A DNA stretch of 64,000 nt from positions 4,526,001 to 4,590,000 of the forward strand of contig NZ_CP109190.1 in NCBI RefSeq assembly GCF_041438805.1, read 5' to 3'. A model generated the notes under the pieces. It was not told the origin of the DNA, did no database searches, and saw nothing but the letters and a program-made list of their open reading frames with translations. Numbering within the stretch: position 1 is the first letter of the stretch; each line of letters opens with the position of its first letter. Shown here piece after piece: positions 27,891 to 37,431 of the stretch. A program made the position numbers and the translations under genes. This DNA is from Streptomyces sp. NBC_01707 (GTDB taxonomy: Bacteria; Actinomycetota; Actinomycetes; Streptomycetales; Streptomycetaceae).

Positions 27891-28280
27891 TCAGCCCGGC
27901 TGGTCCTGCGTGGCCTTCCGTGCGTCGTACGTCTCGCGGGCCGCGTGTACGACGTCGAGGCGCCGCTCGGTCCAGCGCGCCAGCCCCCACACCTGCTCGG
28001 CAGCCTCCTTGCCCAGCTCGGTGAGCGTGTAGTCCACCCGTGGCGGGATCACCGGCTTGGCGTCCCGGTGCACGAAGCCGTCGCGCTCCAGCGTCTGGAG
28101 GGTCTGGGCCAGCATCTTCTCGCTGACGCCGCCGACCTCGCGGCGCAGTTCGCTGAACCGGTACGAGCGCTCCAGCAGGGCGGCGAGGACGAGGACGCCC
28201 CAGCGGCTGGTGACGTGTTCGAGCACCAGCCGGGAGGGGCACATCTGCCGGTTCACATCCGGCACCTTGCTTACGCTCAT
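27891..28280 (-). CDS. HxlR-family winged-helix regulator
   Basis: 129 residues. The HxlR pattern is clear: CPSRLVLEHVTSRWGVLVLAALLE with the near-N-terminal Cys, then RFSELRREVGGVSEKMLAQTLQTLERDGFV for the DNA-recognition helix and wing. Such proteins often sense aldehydes or redox signals through that cysteine. It is divergent from the NAD(P)-binding oxidoreductase gene, which it most likely represses through the paired direct repeats at 28285-28317. Convergent with the permease gene. Confidence 0.92.
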   Translation of the reverse strand: MSVSKVPDVNRQMCPSRLVLEHVTSRWGVLVLAALLERSYRFSELRREVGGVSEKMLAQTLQTLERDGFVHRDAKPVIPPRVDYTLTELGKEAAEQVWGLARWTERRLDVVHAARETYDARKATQDQPG

Positions 28281-28283
28281 ATC

Positions 28284-28317
28284 AGTACCTTACTTCAGAG
28301 TGGGTACTTTCCCTCAG
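28284..28317. promoter_or_regulatory. Probable HxlR operator in the divergent promoter region
   Basis: Two direct repeats, GTACCTTACTTCAG (28285-28298) and GTACTTTCCCTCAG (28304-28317), with 11 of 14 identical and 19 bases offset; AGTACC and GGTACT (28284-28308) also form an inverted pair. It begins just a few bases upstream of the hxlR start, as expected for an autorepressed divergent pair. Confidence 0.6.
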
Positions 28318-28389
28318 TTAGTGCTGCCCCTAGGGTGAGCGACGGAGAGCCCGAACGAGGACCAGAGCATCCAAAGAGGAGAAACCCCC

Positions 28390-29250
28390 ATGAGCATCGT
28401 CGTCACCGGAGCCACCGGAGAGCTCGGCCGTCTCGTCGTCGACGAGTTGCTGGCCACCGTGCCCGCGAGCGAGATAGCCGCCGTCGTCCGCAACAAGGAG
28501 AAGGCCGCCGGCCTGGCCGCCCGCGGCGTCGAGCTGCGGATCGCCGACTACGACCGGCCCGAGACCCTCAGCGACGCCTTCAAGGCCGGGGACCGGGTCC
28601 TGCTCATCTCCGGCAACGAGGTGGGCAGGCGCGTGCCGCAGCACACCGCCGTCATCGACGCGGCCAAGGCGGCGGGCGTCGCGCAGCTCGCGTACACCGG
28701 CGTGCTGGGCGGCCCCGACGCCGACTTCCGGCTGGCCGCCGAGCACAAGGTCACCGAGCGGCTGATCCTCGACTCGGGTCTGCCCCACACCTTCCTGCGC
28801 AACGGCTGGTACACCGAGAACTACACGGCGAACCTCGCCCCCGTCCTGACGCACGGCGCCGTCGTCTCCAACGCGGGCGAGGGCCGGGTCGCCTCCGCCA
28901 CGCGCGCCGACTACGCAGCCGCGGCGGCCGCCGTACTGACCGGCGAGGGCCACCTCGGCAAGGCCTACGAGCTGAGCGGCGACGTCGCCTGGTCGCTCGC
29001 GGAGTACGCGGCCGAGGTGTCGGAGGCCACCGGCAAGGAGATCGCGTACAACGACGTCCCCGCCGCCGTGCACCAGGAGATCCTGGTCGGCGCCGGTCTG
29101 CCCGAGGAGTTCGCGGCGATCCTGGTCGACGTCGACGAGGCGATCGCGCGCGGGCTGCTCGCCGGGACCAACGGCGACCTGGCCCGCCTGATCGGGCGCC
29201 CGACGACGCCGCTCGCCGAGACGGTGGCCGCCGCGGTCGCCGCCGCTTAG
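28390..29250 (+). CDS. NmrA/QorB-like NAD(P)-dependent oxidoreductase
   Basis: 286 residues with AGAGGAG at the right distance before ATG 28390. The Rossmann fold starts with VVTGATGELGRLVVDEL (GxxGxxG), and the tail segment LPHTFLRNGWYTENY is typical of the atypical SDR group that contains quinone oxidoreductase QorB and NmrA-like redox sensors. The canonical YxxxK catalytic pair of classical SDRs is absent, as usual for this group. Paired with a divergent HxlR regulator, an arrangement common for quinone or aldehyde stress responses. Confidence 0.9.
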   Translation: MSIVVTGATGELGRLVVDELLATVPASEIAAVVRNKEKAAGLAARGVELRIADYDRPETLSDAFKAGDRVLLISGNEVGRRVPQHTAVIDAAKAAGVAQLAYTGVLGGPDADFRLAAEHKVTERLILDSGLPHTFLRNGWYTENYTANLAPVLTHGAVVSNAGEGRVASATRADYAAAAAAVLTGEGHLGKAYELSGDVAWSLAEYAAEVSEATGKEIAYNDVPAAVHQEILVGAGLPEEFAAILVDVDEAIARGLLAGTNGDLARLIGRPTTPLAETVAAAVAAA

Positions 29251-29386
29251 AGCGTTCCTCGACCGGGCTCGGCCCGGCGTCATGACCGTATCGCAATACG
29301 GGTATGACACCGGGCCCTCGTGGCGTTACCGTCGTGCAGTTGACGGTGCAGCCGAATGGCTGACGCGGAGGATGCCGGGAGGGCCC

Positions 29387-30388
29387 GTGGCGGGGACGAA
29401 TGAACAGCGGGCGGGCTTGCTGTCCGGCTTCGGCGCGTACGGCCTCTGGGGCCTCGTCCCGCTCTTCTGGCCGCTGCTGAAGCCGTCCGGGGCGATCGAG
29501 ATCCTCGCCCACCGCATGGTCTGGTCGCTCGCCGTCGTCGGCCTCGCGCTCCTCGCGCTGCGCCGCTGGGCATGGATCGGCGAGCTGGTACGGCAGCCGA
29601 AGAAGCTGGGACTGATCGCGATCGCCGCGGCCGTCATCACCGTCAACTGGGGTCTGTACATCTGGTCGGTGAACAACGGCCATGTCGTCGAGGCCTCACT
29701 CGGCTACTTCATCAACCCCCTGGTGACCATCGCCATGGGCGTCCTGCTTCTCGGCGAACGGCTGCGCCCGGTGCAGTGGGTGGCGGTCGGCACCGGCGTC
29801 GCGGCGGTGCTCGTGCTGGCGATCGGATACGGGCGCCCGCCGTGGATCTCGTTGACCCTGGCGTTCTCCTTCGCGACGTACGGCCTGGTGAAGAAGAAGG
29901 TCAACATGGGCGGCCTGGAGTCGCTCAGCGCGGAGACCGCGGTGCTGTTCGTGCCCGCGCTCGGATATCTGCTGTGGCTCGGGGCGCAGGGCGACGCGAC
30001 ATTCATGTCCGCGGGTGCGGGCCATGCGGCACTGCTCGCCGCGACGGGTGTCGTGACGGCCGCACCGCTGGTCCTGTTCGGGGCCGCGGCGATCCGCGTA
30101 CCGCTCTCCACACTGGGCCTCCTCCAGTATCTGGCGCCGGTCTTCCAGTTCGGCCTCGGCATCCTGTACTTCCACGAGGCGATGCCGCCGGAGCGGTGGG
30201 CCGGGTTCGCGCTCGTGTGGCTGGCGCTCACGCTGCTGACATGGGACGCGCTCCGGACGGCACGGCGGGCGAAGACACAGGCTGCGCAGCTTGCCGCGTC
30301 GGCACAGCCGCAGCCGCCGTCGCAGCGTCTCCCGCACCAGCTGCCGACCGACGGGCCTTCTTCCCCGTACGCAGCCCGAGGGCAGTGA
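29387..30388 (+). CDS. rarD: RarD-type EamA-family transporter
   Basis: 333 residues from GTG 29387 (VAGTNEQRAGLLSGFGAYGLWG); GGGAGGG lies only three bases upstream, so the start is uncertain, with ATG 29282 adding 35 residues. Ten transmembrane helices. The RarD signatures are present: WGLVPLFWPLL, AHRMVWSL, NWGLYIWSVNNGHVVEASLGYF and GLLQYLAPVFQFGLGI. RarD was named for chloramphenicol sensitivity in other bacteria; the true substrate is unknown. Proline/glutamine-rich tail at the C-terminus. Confidence 0.9.
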   Translation: MAGTNEQRAGLLSGFGAYGLWGLVPLFWPLLKPSGAIEILAHRMVWSLAVVGLALLALRRWAWIGELVRQPKKLGLIAIAAAVITVNWGLYIWSVNNGHVVEASLGYFINPLVTIAMGVLLLGERLRPVQWVAVGTGVAAVLVLAIGYGRPPWISLTLAFSFATYGLVKKKVNMGGLESLSAETAVLFVPALGYLLWLGAQGDATFMSAGAGHAALLAATGVVTAAPLVLFGAAAIRVPLSTLGLLQYLAPVFQFGLGILYFHEAMPPERWAGFALVWLALTLLTWDALRTARRAKTQAAQLAASAQPQPPSQRLPHQLPTDGPSSPYAARGQ

Positions 30389-30513
30389 TCGGTGCGCCCG
30401 GCGTCACCGTCGCCACCGGTGCGCCGGATCACGGTGGCGCCCGCCCGCCGCCCGCGACGCCCGGGCGATCACGACCGGCCAACAAATGTGACTCGGTTGC
30501 TTTTTTAACTTCG

Positions 30514-30545
30514 TTGCGTTTTCCTGGATGTCCACGGAAACGCAA
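30514..30545. promoter_or_regulatory. Imperfect inverted repeat upstream of the FAD monooxygenase
   Basis: TTGCGTTTTCC (30514-30524) faces GGAAACGCAA (30536-30545), complementary except for one bulged base, with an 11-base spacer. It lies just before the GAGGAG ribosome binding site (30548-30553) of the gene starting at 30559, in an AT-richer patch (TTGCTTTTTTAACTT), so it may be an operator or a 5'-UTR hairpin that hides the ribosome site. Confidence 0.45.
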
Positions 30546-30558
30546 TCGAGGAGTACCC

Positions 30559-32116
<1,558 letters not shown>

Positions 32117-32142
<26 letters not shown>

Positions 32143-32653
32143 AGGACAGCTTGGCGCCCTCCTTGAGCTGGGTGGCGTTGCGGTAGACGTCCGACTCGAC
32201 CTCGTACCAGACGTCGTCCTTGGTGGAGTTGCCGCCGACGTCGTCGAGTTCGACGCACCAGCGTGCCCGGCGCACGACACGGGTGTAGCTGGTGGTGCCC
32301 TGCTGGACCTTCTTGCAGTCCTTGTAGGAGTCGTCGCTGTACCAGGTCCGGGTCCTCTTCCGGCGGCCCGTGCCGCTGGTGGAGGTGTGCTTGACCTTTC
32401 TGACGCGGGTCGTACAGCGGTTGACCATGCGCGGACGGGTTCCCGTGGCGGTCCTCCGTGTGACGTGGCGGGTGTCGTCGCGCAGTCCCGAGACGGTGCG
32501 GTCGGGCGGGCTCGGCTCGGCCCCGTCGACCGCCCCCGAGCCGACAGCACCTGTGGGCGCGGCGTGGCCGCCGCGGCTGCCGGCCTCGTCGGGGCCGCTG
32601 CCGCAGGCGGTGAGCAGGGCGGCCAGGAGGACGGTGGCGAGAACCGGACGCAT
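32117..32653 (-). CDS. Secreted lipoprotein of unknown function
   Basis: 178 residues from ATG 32651-32653. The N-terminus MRPVLATVLLAALLTACGSG is a lipoprotein signal with lipobox LTAC, so Cys17 would be lipidated outside the membrane. After a Ser/Gly/Pro-rich linker, the mature part is basic, and four cysteines after residue 80 (NRCTTR, YKDCKK, RWCVEL, terminal RRGC) could form disulphides. I do not know the family. The 3' end overlaps the convergent monooxygenase gene, implying that one message would be antisense to the other. Confidence 0.75.
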
Positions 32654-33151
32654 ACGGATCCGACCGGTCGAGGTCCTGACGGACCGTATGGAATGGCTGC
32701 TGTCGGACGGGTTGGTCACAGGACGCCTGTTCTGGACGGCGGGAGCGGTGGGGGCTGTTGTCACCACTGGCTGACCTGCGCGAAGGTACCTCACGGCCGG
32801 CGGCGTGGGGCATCGCGGGCAACGGTCCGGACCGTCGGCCGGGGCGCGGGCGTCCCGGGTGAGCCCTGTCGGCACACCCGTCTCCTTCTCGATGACGGGC
32901 GCGGTGAGCCCGGACCTTGTGCCGGGTTCCGCACCAGGCCGGGCCGCGAGGTGTCGACGAACAGCAACTGGCAGTCGTGCGCGCGGCATTCACCGATGCC
33001 GCATGCAGCGATGCCGGGTCCGGTACGGGGCCGCCGCTCTGGGCAGTTCCTCCGGCTATGCCCCTGCCGGGTCGCGACCGCGCCCCGGACCCGGACCGTC
33101 CGTGCAGGTCAGGGCCGTACGACGGGAAGCGGATCTCCCTAGGCTTGGCCC
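32654..33151. other. Intergenic region without a supported gene
   Basis: About 500 bases between the lipoprotein start and the HAD phosphatase. Several frames are open in this GC-rich DNA, but none has a start, ribosome site and composition that convince me. Near the right end, TAGGCT (33140-33145) lies only seven bases before the phosphatase ATG, which suggests a -10 element for a leaderless message. Confidence 0.5.
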
Positions 33152-33958
33152 ATGCCCATCCCACCCGCATATGCACTTGTCGCGACGGACCTGGACGGCA
33201 CTCTGCTGCGCCACGACGACACCGTCAGCCCTCGTTCCCGTGCCGCGCTCGCCCTGGCCGCCGCGGCGGGCGCGCTCCATCTCGTGGTCACCGGGCGGCC
33301 GGTGCCGGGAATACGGAACCTGCTCACGGAGCTGGATTACCGGGGTCTCGCGGTCTGCGGCCAGGGCACGCAGCTGTTCGACGCCGGGACCGGGCGCATG
33401 GTGTACGCGGCCACGCTGGACCGGGACCTGGCCGACACCGCGCTCGGCAAGATCGAGGCCCAGGTGGGTCCGGTCTTCGCGGCCGTGGACCAGGACGGGC
33501 CCGACGGTCGGACGCTGATCGAGCCGGGCTACCTGATGCCGCACCCGGCACTGCCCGCCCAGCGGACCGGCCACCGGGACGAGTTGTGGGCCACCCCGAT
33601 CGTCAAGGTCCTCGTCCGCCACCCCGAGCTCACGGACGACGCGCTGGCCGCCGCGGCCCGCGCGGTCGTCGGCGATCTGGCCACCGTCACCCTGTCCGGC
33701 CCCGGCACGGTCGAACTCCAGCCGTACGGCATCGACAAGGGCACCGGGCTCGCGCTGGCCGCGGAGGCCCTGGGAGTGGATCCGGCTGCCACGATCGCGT
33801 TCGGGGACATGCCCAACGATCTGCCGATGTTCCGCCGGTCCGGGTACGGGGTCGCGATGGCCGACGCCCATCCGGCCCTGCGCGCGGCAGCGGACGAGGT
33901 GACGGCGTCGAACGGCGACGACGGGGTCGCGGTCGTGCTGGAGCGCGTGTTCGGCTGA
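33152..33958 (+). CDS. HAD-superfamily phosphatase, Cof/Hydrolase_3 type
   Basis: 268 residues. Motif I DLDGTLLRHDD holds the nucleophilic aspartates, TGRP is motif II, and IDKGTGLALAAEALG and AFGDMPNDLPMF are motifs III and IV. This fits a Cof-type sugar-phosphate or cofactor phosphatase; a specific substrate cannot be given. The ATG at 33152 has no ribosome binding site and TAGGCT ends seven bases upstream, so translation from a leaderless transcript is likely. Confidence 0.92.
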   Translation: MPIPPAYALVATDLDGTLLRHDDTVSPRSRAALALAAAAGALHLVVTGRPVPGIRNLLTELDYRGLAVCGQGTQLFDAGTGRMVYAATLDRDLADTALGKIEAQVGPVFAAVDQDGPDGRTLIEPGYLMPHPALPAQRTGHRDELWATPIVKVLVRHPELTDDALAAAARAVVGDLATVTLSGPGTVELQPYGIDKGTGLALAAEALGVDPAATIAFGDMPNDLPMFRRSGYGVAMADAHPALRAAADEVTASNGDDGVAVVLERVFG

Positions 33959-34035
33959 ACCGTCCCTGGAGCGGCATCCGTACAGCACACCGGAGCGGCG
34001 TCGGCCGGCGGAAGCGGCGTGTGCCCGTTCCCAAA

Positions 34036-34057
34036 ACTATATGCACACGCATATAGT
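34036..34057. promoter_or_regulatory. Palindromic operator upstream of the flavodoxin-fold reductase
   Basis: ACTATATGC-ACAC-GCATATAGT, 9-bp perfect arms, 48 bases before the start codon. This is one of the most AT-rich patches in the window. The exact symmetry suggests a dimeric repressor (MarR-, PadR- or TetR-like); the TetR-type gene at 34.7 kb is the nearest candidate. Confidence 0.65.
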
Positions 34058-34104
34058 GCAGGCGCACACAGTCGTAGCACGCAACCGTTCACGGGGGACC
34101 AGCC

Positions 34105-34656
34105 ATGACCACTCGTACGTTTCTGTTCCTGCTCGGCAGCAGCCGCACCGACGGCAACACCGAAGAACTCGCGCGGCTCGCCGCCGAACAACTGCCGCCC
34201 GAGACCGAGCAGCGCTGGCTGAACCTGAACGAACTGGCACTTCCCGACTTCGAGGACCTGCGCCACGACGGTGACGGCCGCTACCCCACCCCCACCGGCA
34301 ACGCCGCCACCCTGCTGGACGCGACGCTCGGCGCGACCGATCTGGTCCTCGCGTCACCGCTGTACTGGTACGCGATGTCCACCTCCACCAAGCGGTATCT
34401 GGACCACTGGTCGGGATGGATGCGGGTACCCGGCCTCGACTTCAAGCAGCGGATGGGCGGGCGGACCCTGTGGGGCGTCACGGCGCTGGCGACATCCGAT
34501 CACAGCGTCGCCGAACCGGCGACGGGGACGTTGCGGACCATCGCCTCGTACATGCGGATGGAGTGGGGCGGGATGCTGCTGGGAGTCGGCACCCGGCCCG
34601 GTGACGTACTGGGCGACACGGCCGCCGTCGCCCGCGCCAAGACCTTCTTCGGCTGA
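34105..34656 (+). CDS. NADPH-dependent FMN reductase-like protein
   Basis: 183 residues with a short purine-rich site upstream (GGGGGA). Flavodoxin-like fold: phosphate loop LLGSSRTDGNTEELARLAA at the N-terminus, ASPLYWYAMSTSTKRYLDHW in the middle. Such proteins reduce FMN or quinones with NAD(P)H; some detoxify electrophiles. The palindrome upstream suggests induction by a small molecule. It ends 12 bases from the convergent TetR-family gene. Confidence 0.85.
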   Translation: MTTRTFLFLLGSSRTDGNTEELARLAAEQLPPETEQRWLNLNELALPDFEDLRHDGDGRYPTPTGNAATLLDATLGATDLVLASPLYWYAMSTSTKRYLDHWSGWMRVPGLDFKQRMGGRTLWGVTALATSDHSVAEPATGTLRTIASYMRMEWGGMLLGVGTRPGDVLGDTAAVARAKTFFG

Positions 34657-34668
34657 CGGTGCCTCATC

Positions 34669-35259
34669 TCACGGCTCCGGTGCGCCCAGCGCCCGGAGCA
34701 CGTGCGTGACCAGTGCCGCGACCGTCGCCTCGTCCTGGCCCGGTTTGCGCAGCACATGGCGGTAGTAGACCGGCCCGTAGAGCATCTCCACGGCCAGTGG
34801 CAGATCCGCGCCCGGCGGGATCTGGCCCTGCTCCTGGGCTCGGCGCAACCGGGCCACCGCCGCGGCGAAACGGGGTTCGATCAGCTGGGTCCGGACCGTT
34901 TCGGCGAGTTCGTCGTCGTGGTGGAGTTCGGAGAGGATCCCTGCGTAGGCCGGGCCGAACGGAGGCGTGGAGAGCAGTCTCACCGCGCCTGTCACATGGG
35001 TACGGATGTCGGCGGCGATGTCGCCGGTGTCGACGAACGGCGTGGCGTCGACCAGTGCCTCCGTGAACGCCTCCAGCAGCACCGCGCTCTTCGACGGCCA
35101 CCAGCGGTAGATCGTCTTCTTACTGACGCCCGCCCGGGCCGCGATCGCCTCGATGGTGACGCGGCCGTACCCCTTCTCCGTGCACAGTGCGAGGGCGGCG
35201 TCCAGTGTCGCCCGTCGTGATCGCTCACTACGACGCAGCGAACTCGGCGATGTGATCAT
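34669..35259 (-). CDS. TetR-family transcriptional regulator
   Basis: 196 residues from ATG 35257-35259. The DNA-binding domain is standard TetR: RRATLDAALALCTEKGY and VTIEAIAARAGVSKKTIYRWW. The C-terminal domain resembles the TetR_C_11 type. Target unknown: candidates are the reductase gene with its palindrome and the ABC exporter genes transcribed toward it. The 197-bp gap to the ABC permease has no gene that I can support. Confidence 0.9.
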   Translation of the reverse strand: MITSPSSLRRSERSRRATLDAALALCTEKGYGRVTIEAIAARAGVSKKTIYRWWPSKSAVLLEAFTEALVDATPFVDTGDIAADIRTHVTGAVRLLSTPPFGPAYAGILSELHHDDELAETVRTQLIEPRFAAAVARLRRAQEQGQIPPGADLPLAVEMLYGPVYYRHVLRKPGQDEATVAALVTHVLRALGAPEP

Positions 35260-35456
35260 TCGGTGAGCATAGGGGTGTTGAGTCCATTCCTTGTTGACAG
35301 GGCGTCGTCAGAAGTCGAACAATACAGAGGCAGAAACGGAACGTACCGTGTCGTTCCTGCTGTTCGCACCGTTCGTGCCGTTCGTGCCGCGACGAGCCGA
35401 TCGGGGGACGGCTCGCCCGGCCGACGGCACGGGCGGAACCGCGAACGCCCCGCCGC

Positions 35457-36341
35457 TCAGGCCGTGATGTCCTTCGCCGTGAACCGCGCCCAGGCGGCCG
35501 AGCCGAACACCGCCGCGTACAGCCCCTGCAGGCCCAGGTTCTTGACCATGTCGTCCCAGTAGACGGGGTCGCGCAGCAGGTCCGCGAAGGACAGCCAGTA
35601 GTGCGGGAACAGATACGGGTGCATACCGCTCAGCTGCGGGATCGAGTCCAGGATCTGCACCGTGATCAGCACCCCGACCGTCGTGGCCATCGCCGCGATC
35701 CCGCTGCCGGTGAGCGTCGAGATGAACAGCCCGAGCGCCGCGAACCCGATGAGCGACGCCGCCACCGCCACCGCGATCAGCCCGGCCCGCAGCAGCCCCT
35801 CGCCGAAGCCGATCTGCGTCCCGGAGATCGTCGTGACCTCGCCGACCGGGAACAGCAGCGCACCGACGGCCAGTGCCGACGCCGCCACGACCACCGTCGC
35901 GACCAGGCAGAACACCAGCGTGGAGGCGTACTTGGCGAGCAGCAGCCGGGTCCGGCCCGCGGGCGCGACCAGCAGATAGCGCAGGGTGCCCGCACCGGCC
36001 TCGCCCGCGATCGAATCCCCCGCGACGACGCCGACGGCCATGGGGAGGAAGACCGGCAGGGTCACGGAAAGTGCGGCGAAGACCAGGAACAGGCCGTTGT
36101 TGGTCACCTGGGAGAGAAACGCCGGGCCGCCCCCGCCCGAGCCTGCCGGCGAGCCGTCGCTCGTCTCGATCCTCACCGCGATCCCGATCAGCACGGGGAC
36201 GGCGGCCAGCACCCCGAGGAGCGCCAGCGTGCGCCAGCGGCGCAGCGTCGTGGTCAGTTCGGAGCGGAGGATCCCGAAGGTCCACAGCGGGTTGCGGGAC
36301 CGGCCCGCCCCCGCCGGTCCGACTGCTTCAGCCTGCGACAT
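35457..36341 (-). CDS. ABC transporter permease
   Basis: 294 residues from ATG 36339-36341, which overlaps the ATPase gene by 14 bases; ATG 36368 is a longer option. Six hydrophobic segments of the ABC-2/NatB type; EAGAGTLRYLLVAPAGRTRLLLAKY is the cytoplasmic loop that couples to the ATPase. Together with the next gene it forms a two-component exporter, as found for antibiotics or lipids; cargo unknown. Confidence 0.9.
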   Translation of the reverse strand: MSQAEAVGPAGAGRSRNPLWTFGILRSELTTTLRRWRTLALLGVLAAVPVLIGIAVRIETSDGSPAGSGGGGPAFLSQVTNNGLFLVFAALSVTLPVFLPMAVGVVAGDSIAGEAGAGTLRYLLVAPAGRTRLLLAKYASTLVFCLVATVVVAASALAVGALLFPVGEVTTISGTQIGFGEGLLRAGLIAVAVAASLIGFAALGLFISTLTGSGIAAMATTVGVLITVQILDSIPQLSGMHPYLFPHYWLSFADLLRDPVYWDDMVKNLGLQGLYAAVFGSAAWARFTAKDITA

Positions 36342-37314
36342 CGAAACCCTCTCCGGTGAGTGCGACAAAGGCGTCCTCCAGCGAGGCCCGCTCGACGCCG
36401 AACGACCGTACGCGCACCCCGTGGCGGACCAGCGCCCCGTTCAGGTCCGCGAGTTCGACGTCGGCCGGCGGGGCCTCGGCACTCACCCGGTCACCGTCGG
36501 CGGTGATGCCGGTGACGCCGAGCTCCTTGAGGACGCGGGCGGCGTCGCCCGGGTCGGGGGTGGTGACGGTGAGCCGGCCACGGGTGCCCGCCGCGAGGTC
36601 GGCGACCGGGCCCTGGGTGATCAGCCGGCCCCGGGCCATCACCGCGGCGTGCGTACAGACCTGCTCGATCTCGTCGAGGAGGTGGGAGGAGAGGAAGACC
36701 GTGGTGCCGTCCGCCGCCAGTTCCCGGACCAGTGCGCGGATCTCGCGCATCCCCTGCGGGTCCAGTCCGTTGGTCGGCTCGTCCAGCACGAGGAGGCGGC
36801 GCGGCTGGAGCAGGGCAGCGGCCAGGCCGAGGCGCTGCTTCATGCCCAGCGAGTACGCCTTCGCCCTCTTGCCTGCCGCCGCGCCGAGGCCGACCCGGTC
36901 CAGCGCGGTCGCGACCCGTGCCCGGCGGGTGCGTGGATCGGCGGTCGGGTCGGCGGAGTCGTAGCGCAGGAGATTGTCCCGGCCGGTCAGGAACCCGTAC
37001 AGCGCGGGCCCTTCGATCAGCGCTCCGACCTGTGGGAGTACGGTTCGGGCGGCGCCCGGCATGGGGTGGCCGAGGACCCGGGCGGTGCCGGACGTAGGGT
37101 CGATGAGGCCCATCAGCATCCGGATCGTGGTGGTCTTCCCGGAGCCGTTGGGCCCGAGGAAGCCGAAGACGCTGCCGCCCGGGACGCTGAGGTCGAGGCC
37201 GTCGACGGCGAGCTGGCCACCGCGGTACCGCTTGGTGAGACCGCGGGTCTCGATCACGGCCGTTCCGGTCCGGGGCACCGCCTCGGACTCGATCACGGCG
37301 CCGGTCTCTGTCAT
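36328..37314 (-). CDS. ABC transporter ATP-binding protein
   Basis: 328 residues. Walker A GPNGSGKTTT, the signature YSLGMKQRLGLA (a G-M variant of LSGGQ), Walker B LLVLDEPTNGLD and the switch His in FLSSHLLDEIEQV are all present. The C-terminal 90 residues are the family's DUF4162-like tail. Pairs with the downstream permease by a 14-base overlap. The strong 18-bp hairpin upstream isolates it from the LolA-like gene. Confidence 0.93.
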   Translation of the reverse strand: MTETGAVIESEAVPRTGTAVIETRGLTKRYRGGQLAVDGLDLSVPGGSVFGFLGPNGSGKTTTIRMLMGLIDPTSGTARVLGHPMPGAARTVLPQVGALIEGPALYGFLTGRDNLLRYDSADPTADPRTRRARVATALDRVGLGAAAGKRAKAYSLGMKQRLGLAAALLQPRRLLVLDEPTNGLDPQGMREIRALVRELAADGTTVFLSSHLLDEIEQVCTHAAVMARGRLITQGPVADLAAGTRGRLTVTTPDPGDAARVLKELGVTGITADGDRVSAEAPPADVELADLNGALVRHGVRVRSFGVERASLEDAFVALTGEGFDVAG

Positions 37315-37341
37315 GCGTGACTCCCCATGGGGTCGGATAAC

Positions 37342-37380
37342 CGACCGCCCCGCCGTACGGAGCGTACGGCGGGGCGGTCG
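37342..37380 (-). terminator. 18-bp perfect hairpin between the LolA-like gene and the ABC operon
   Basis: CGACCGCCCCGCCGTACG (37342-37359), GAG loop, then the exact complement to 37380. One of the strongest hairpins in the window; it lies 52 bases after the stop of the LolA-like gene and directly before the ABC genes. Confidence 0.85.
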
Positions 37381-37431
37381 CGCAGTGCGGGATGTGCGGG
37401 TCGTCCGGGCGGTACGGGTGGGGCCGGGGCG

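Noticed and set aside
32387..33142. 251-codon plus frame in the 500-bp gap before the HAD gene
   Set aside because: It overlaps the lipoprotein gene antisense, has no ribosome site and no recognisable family.
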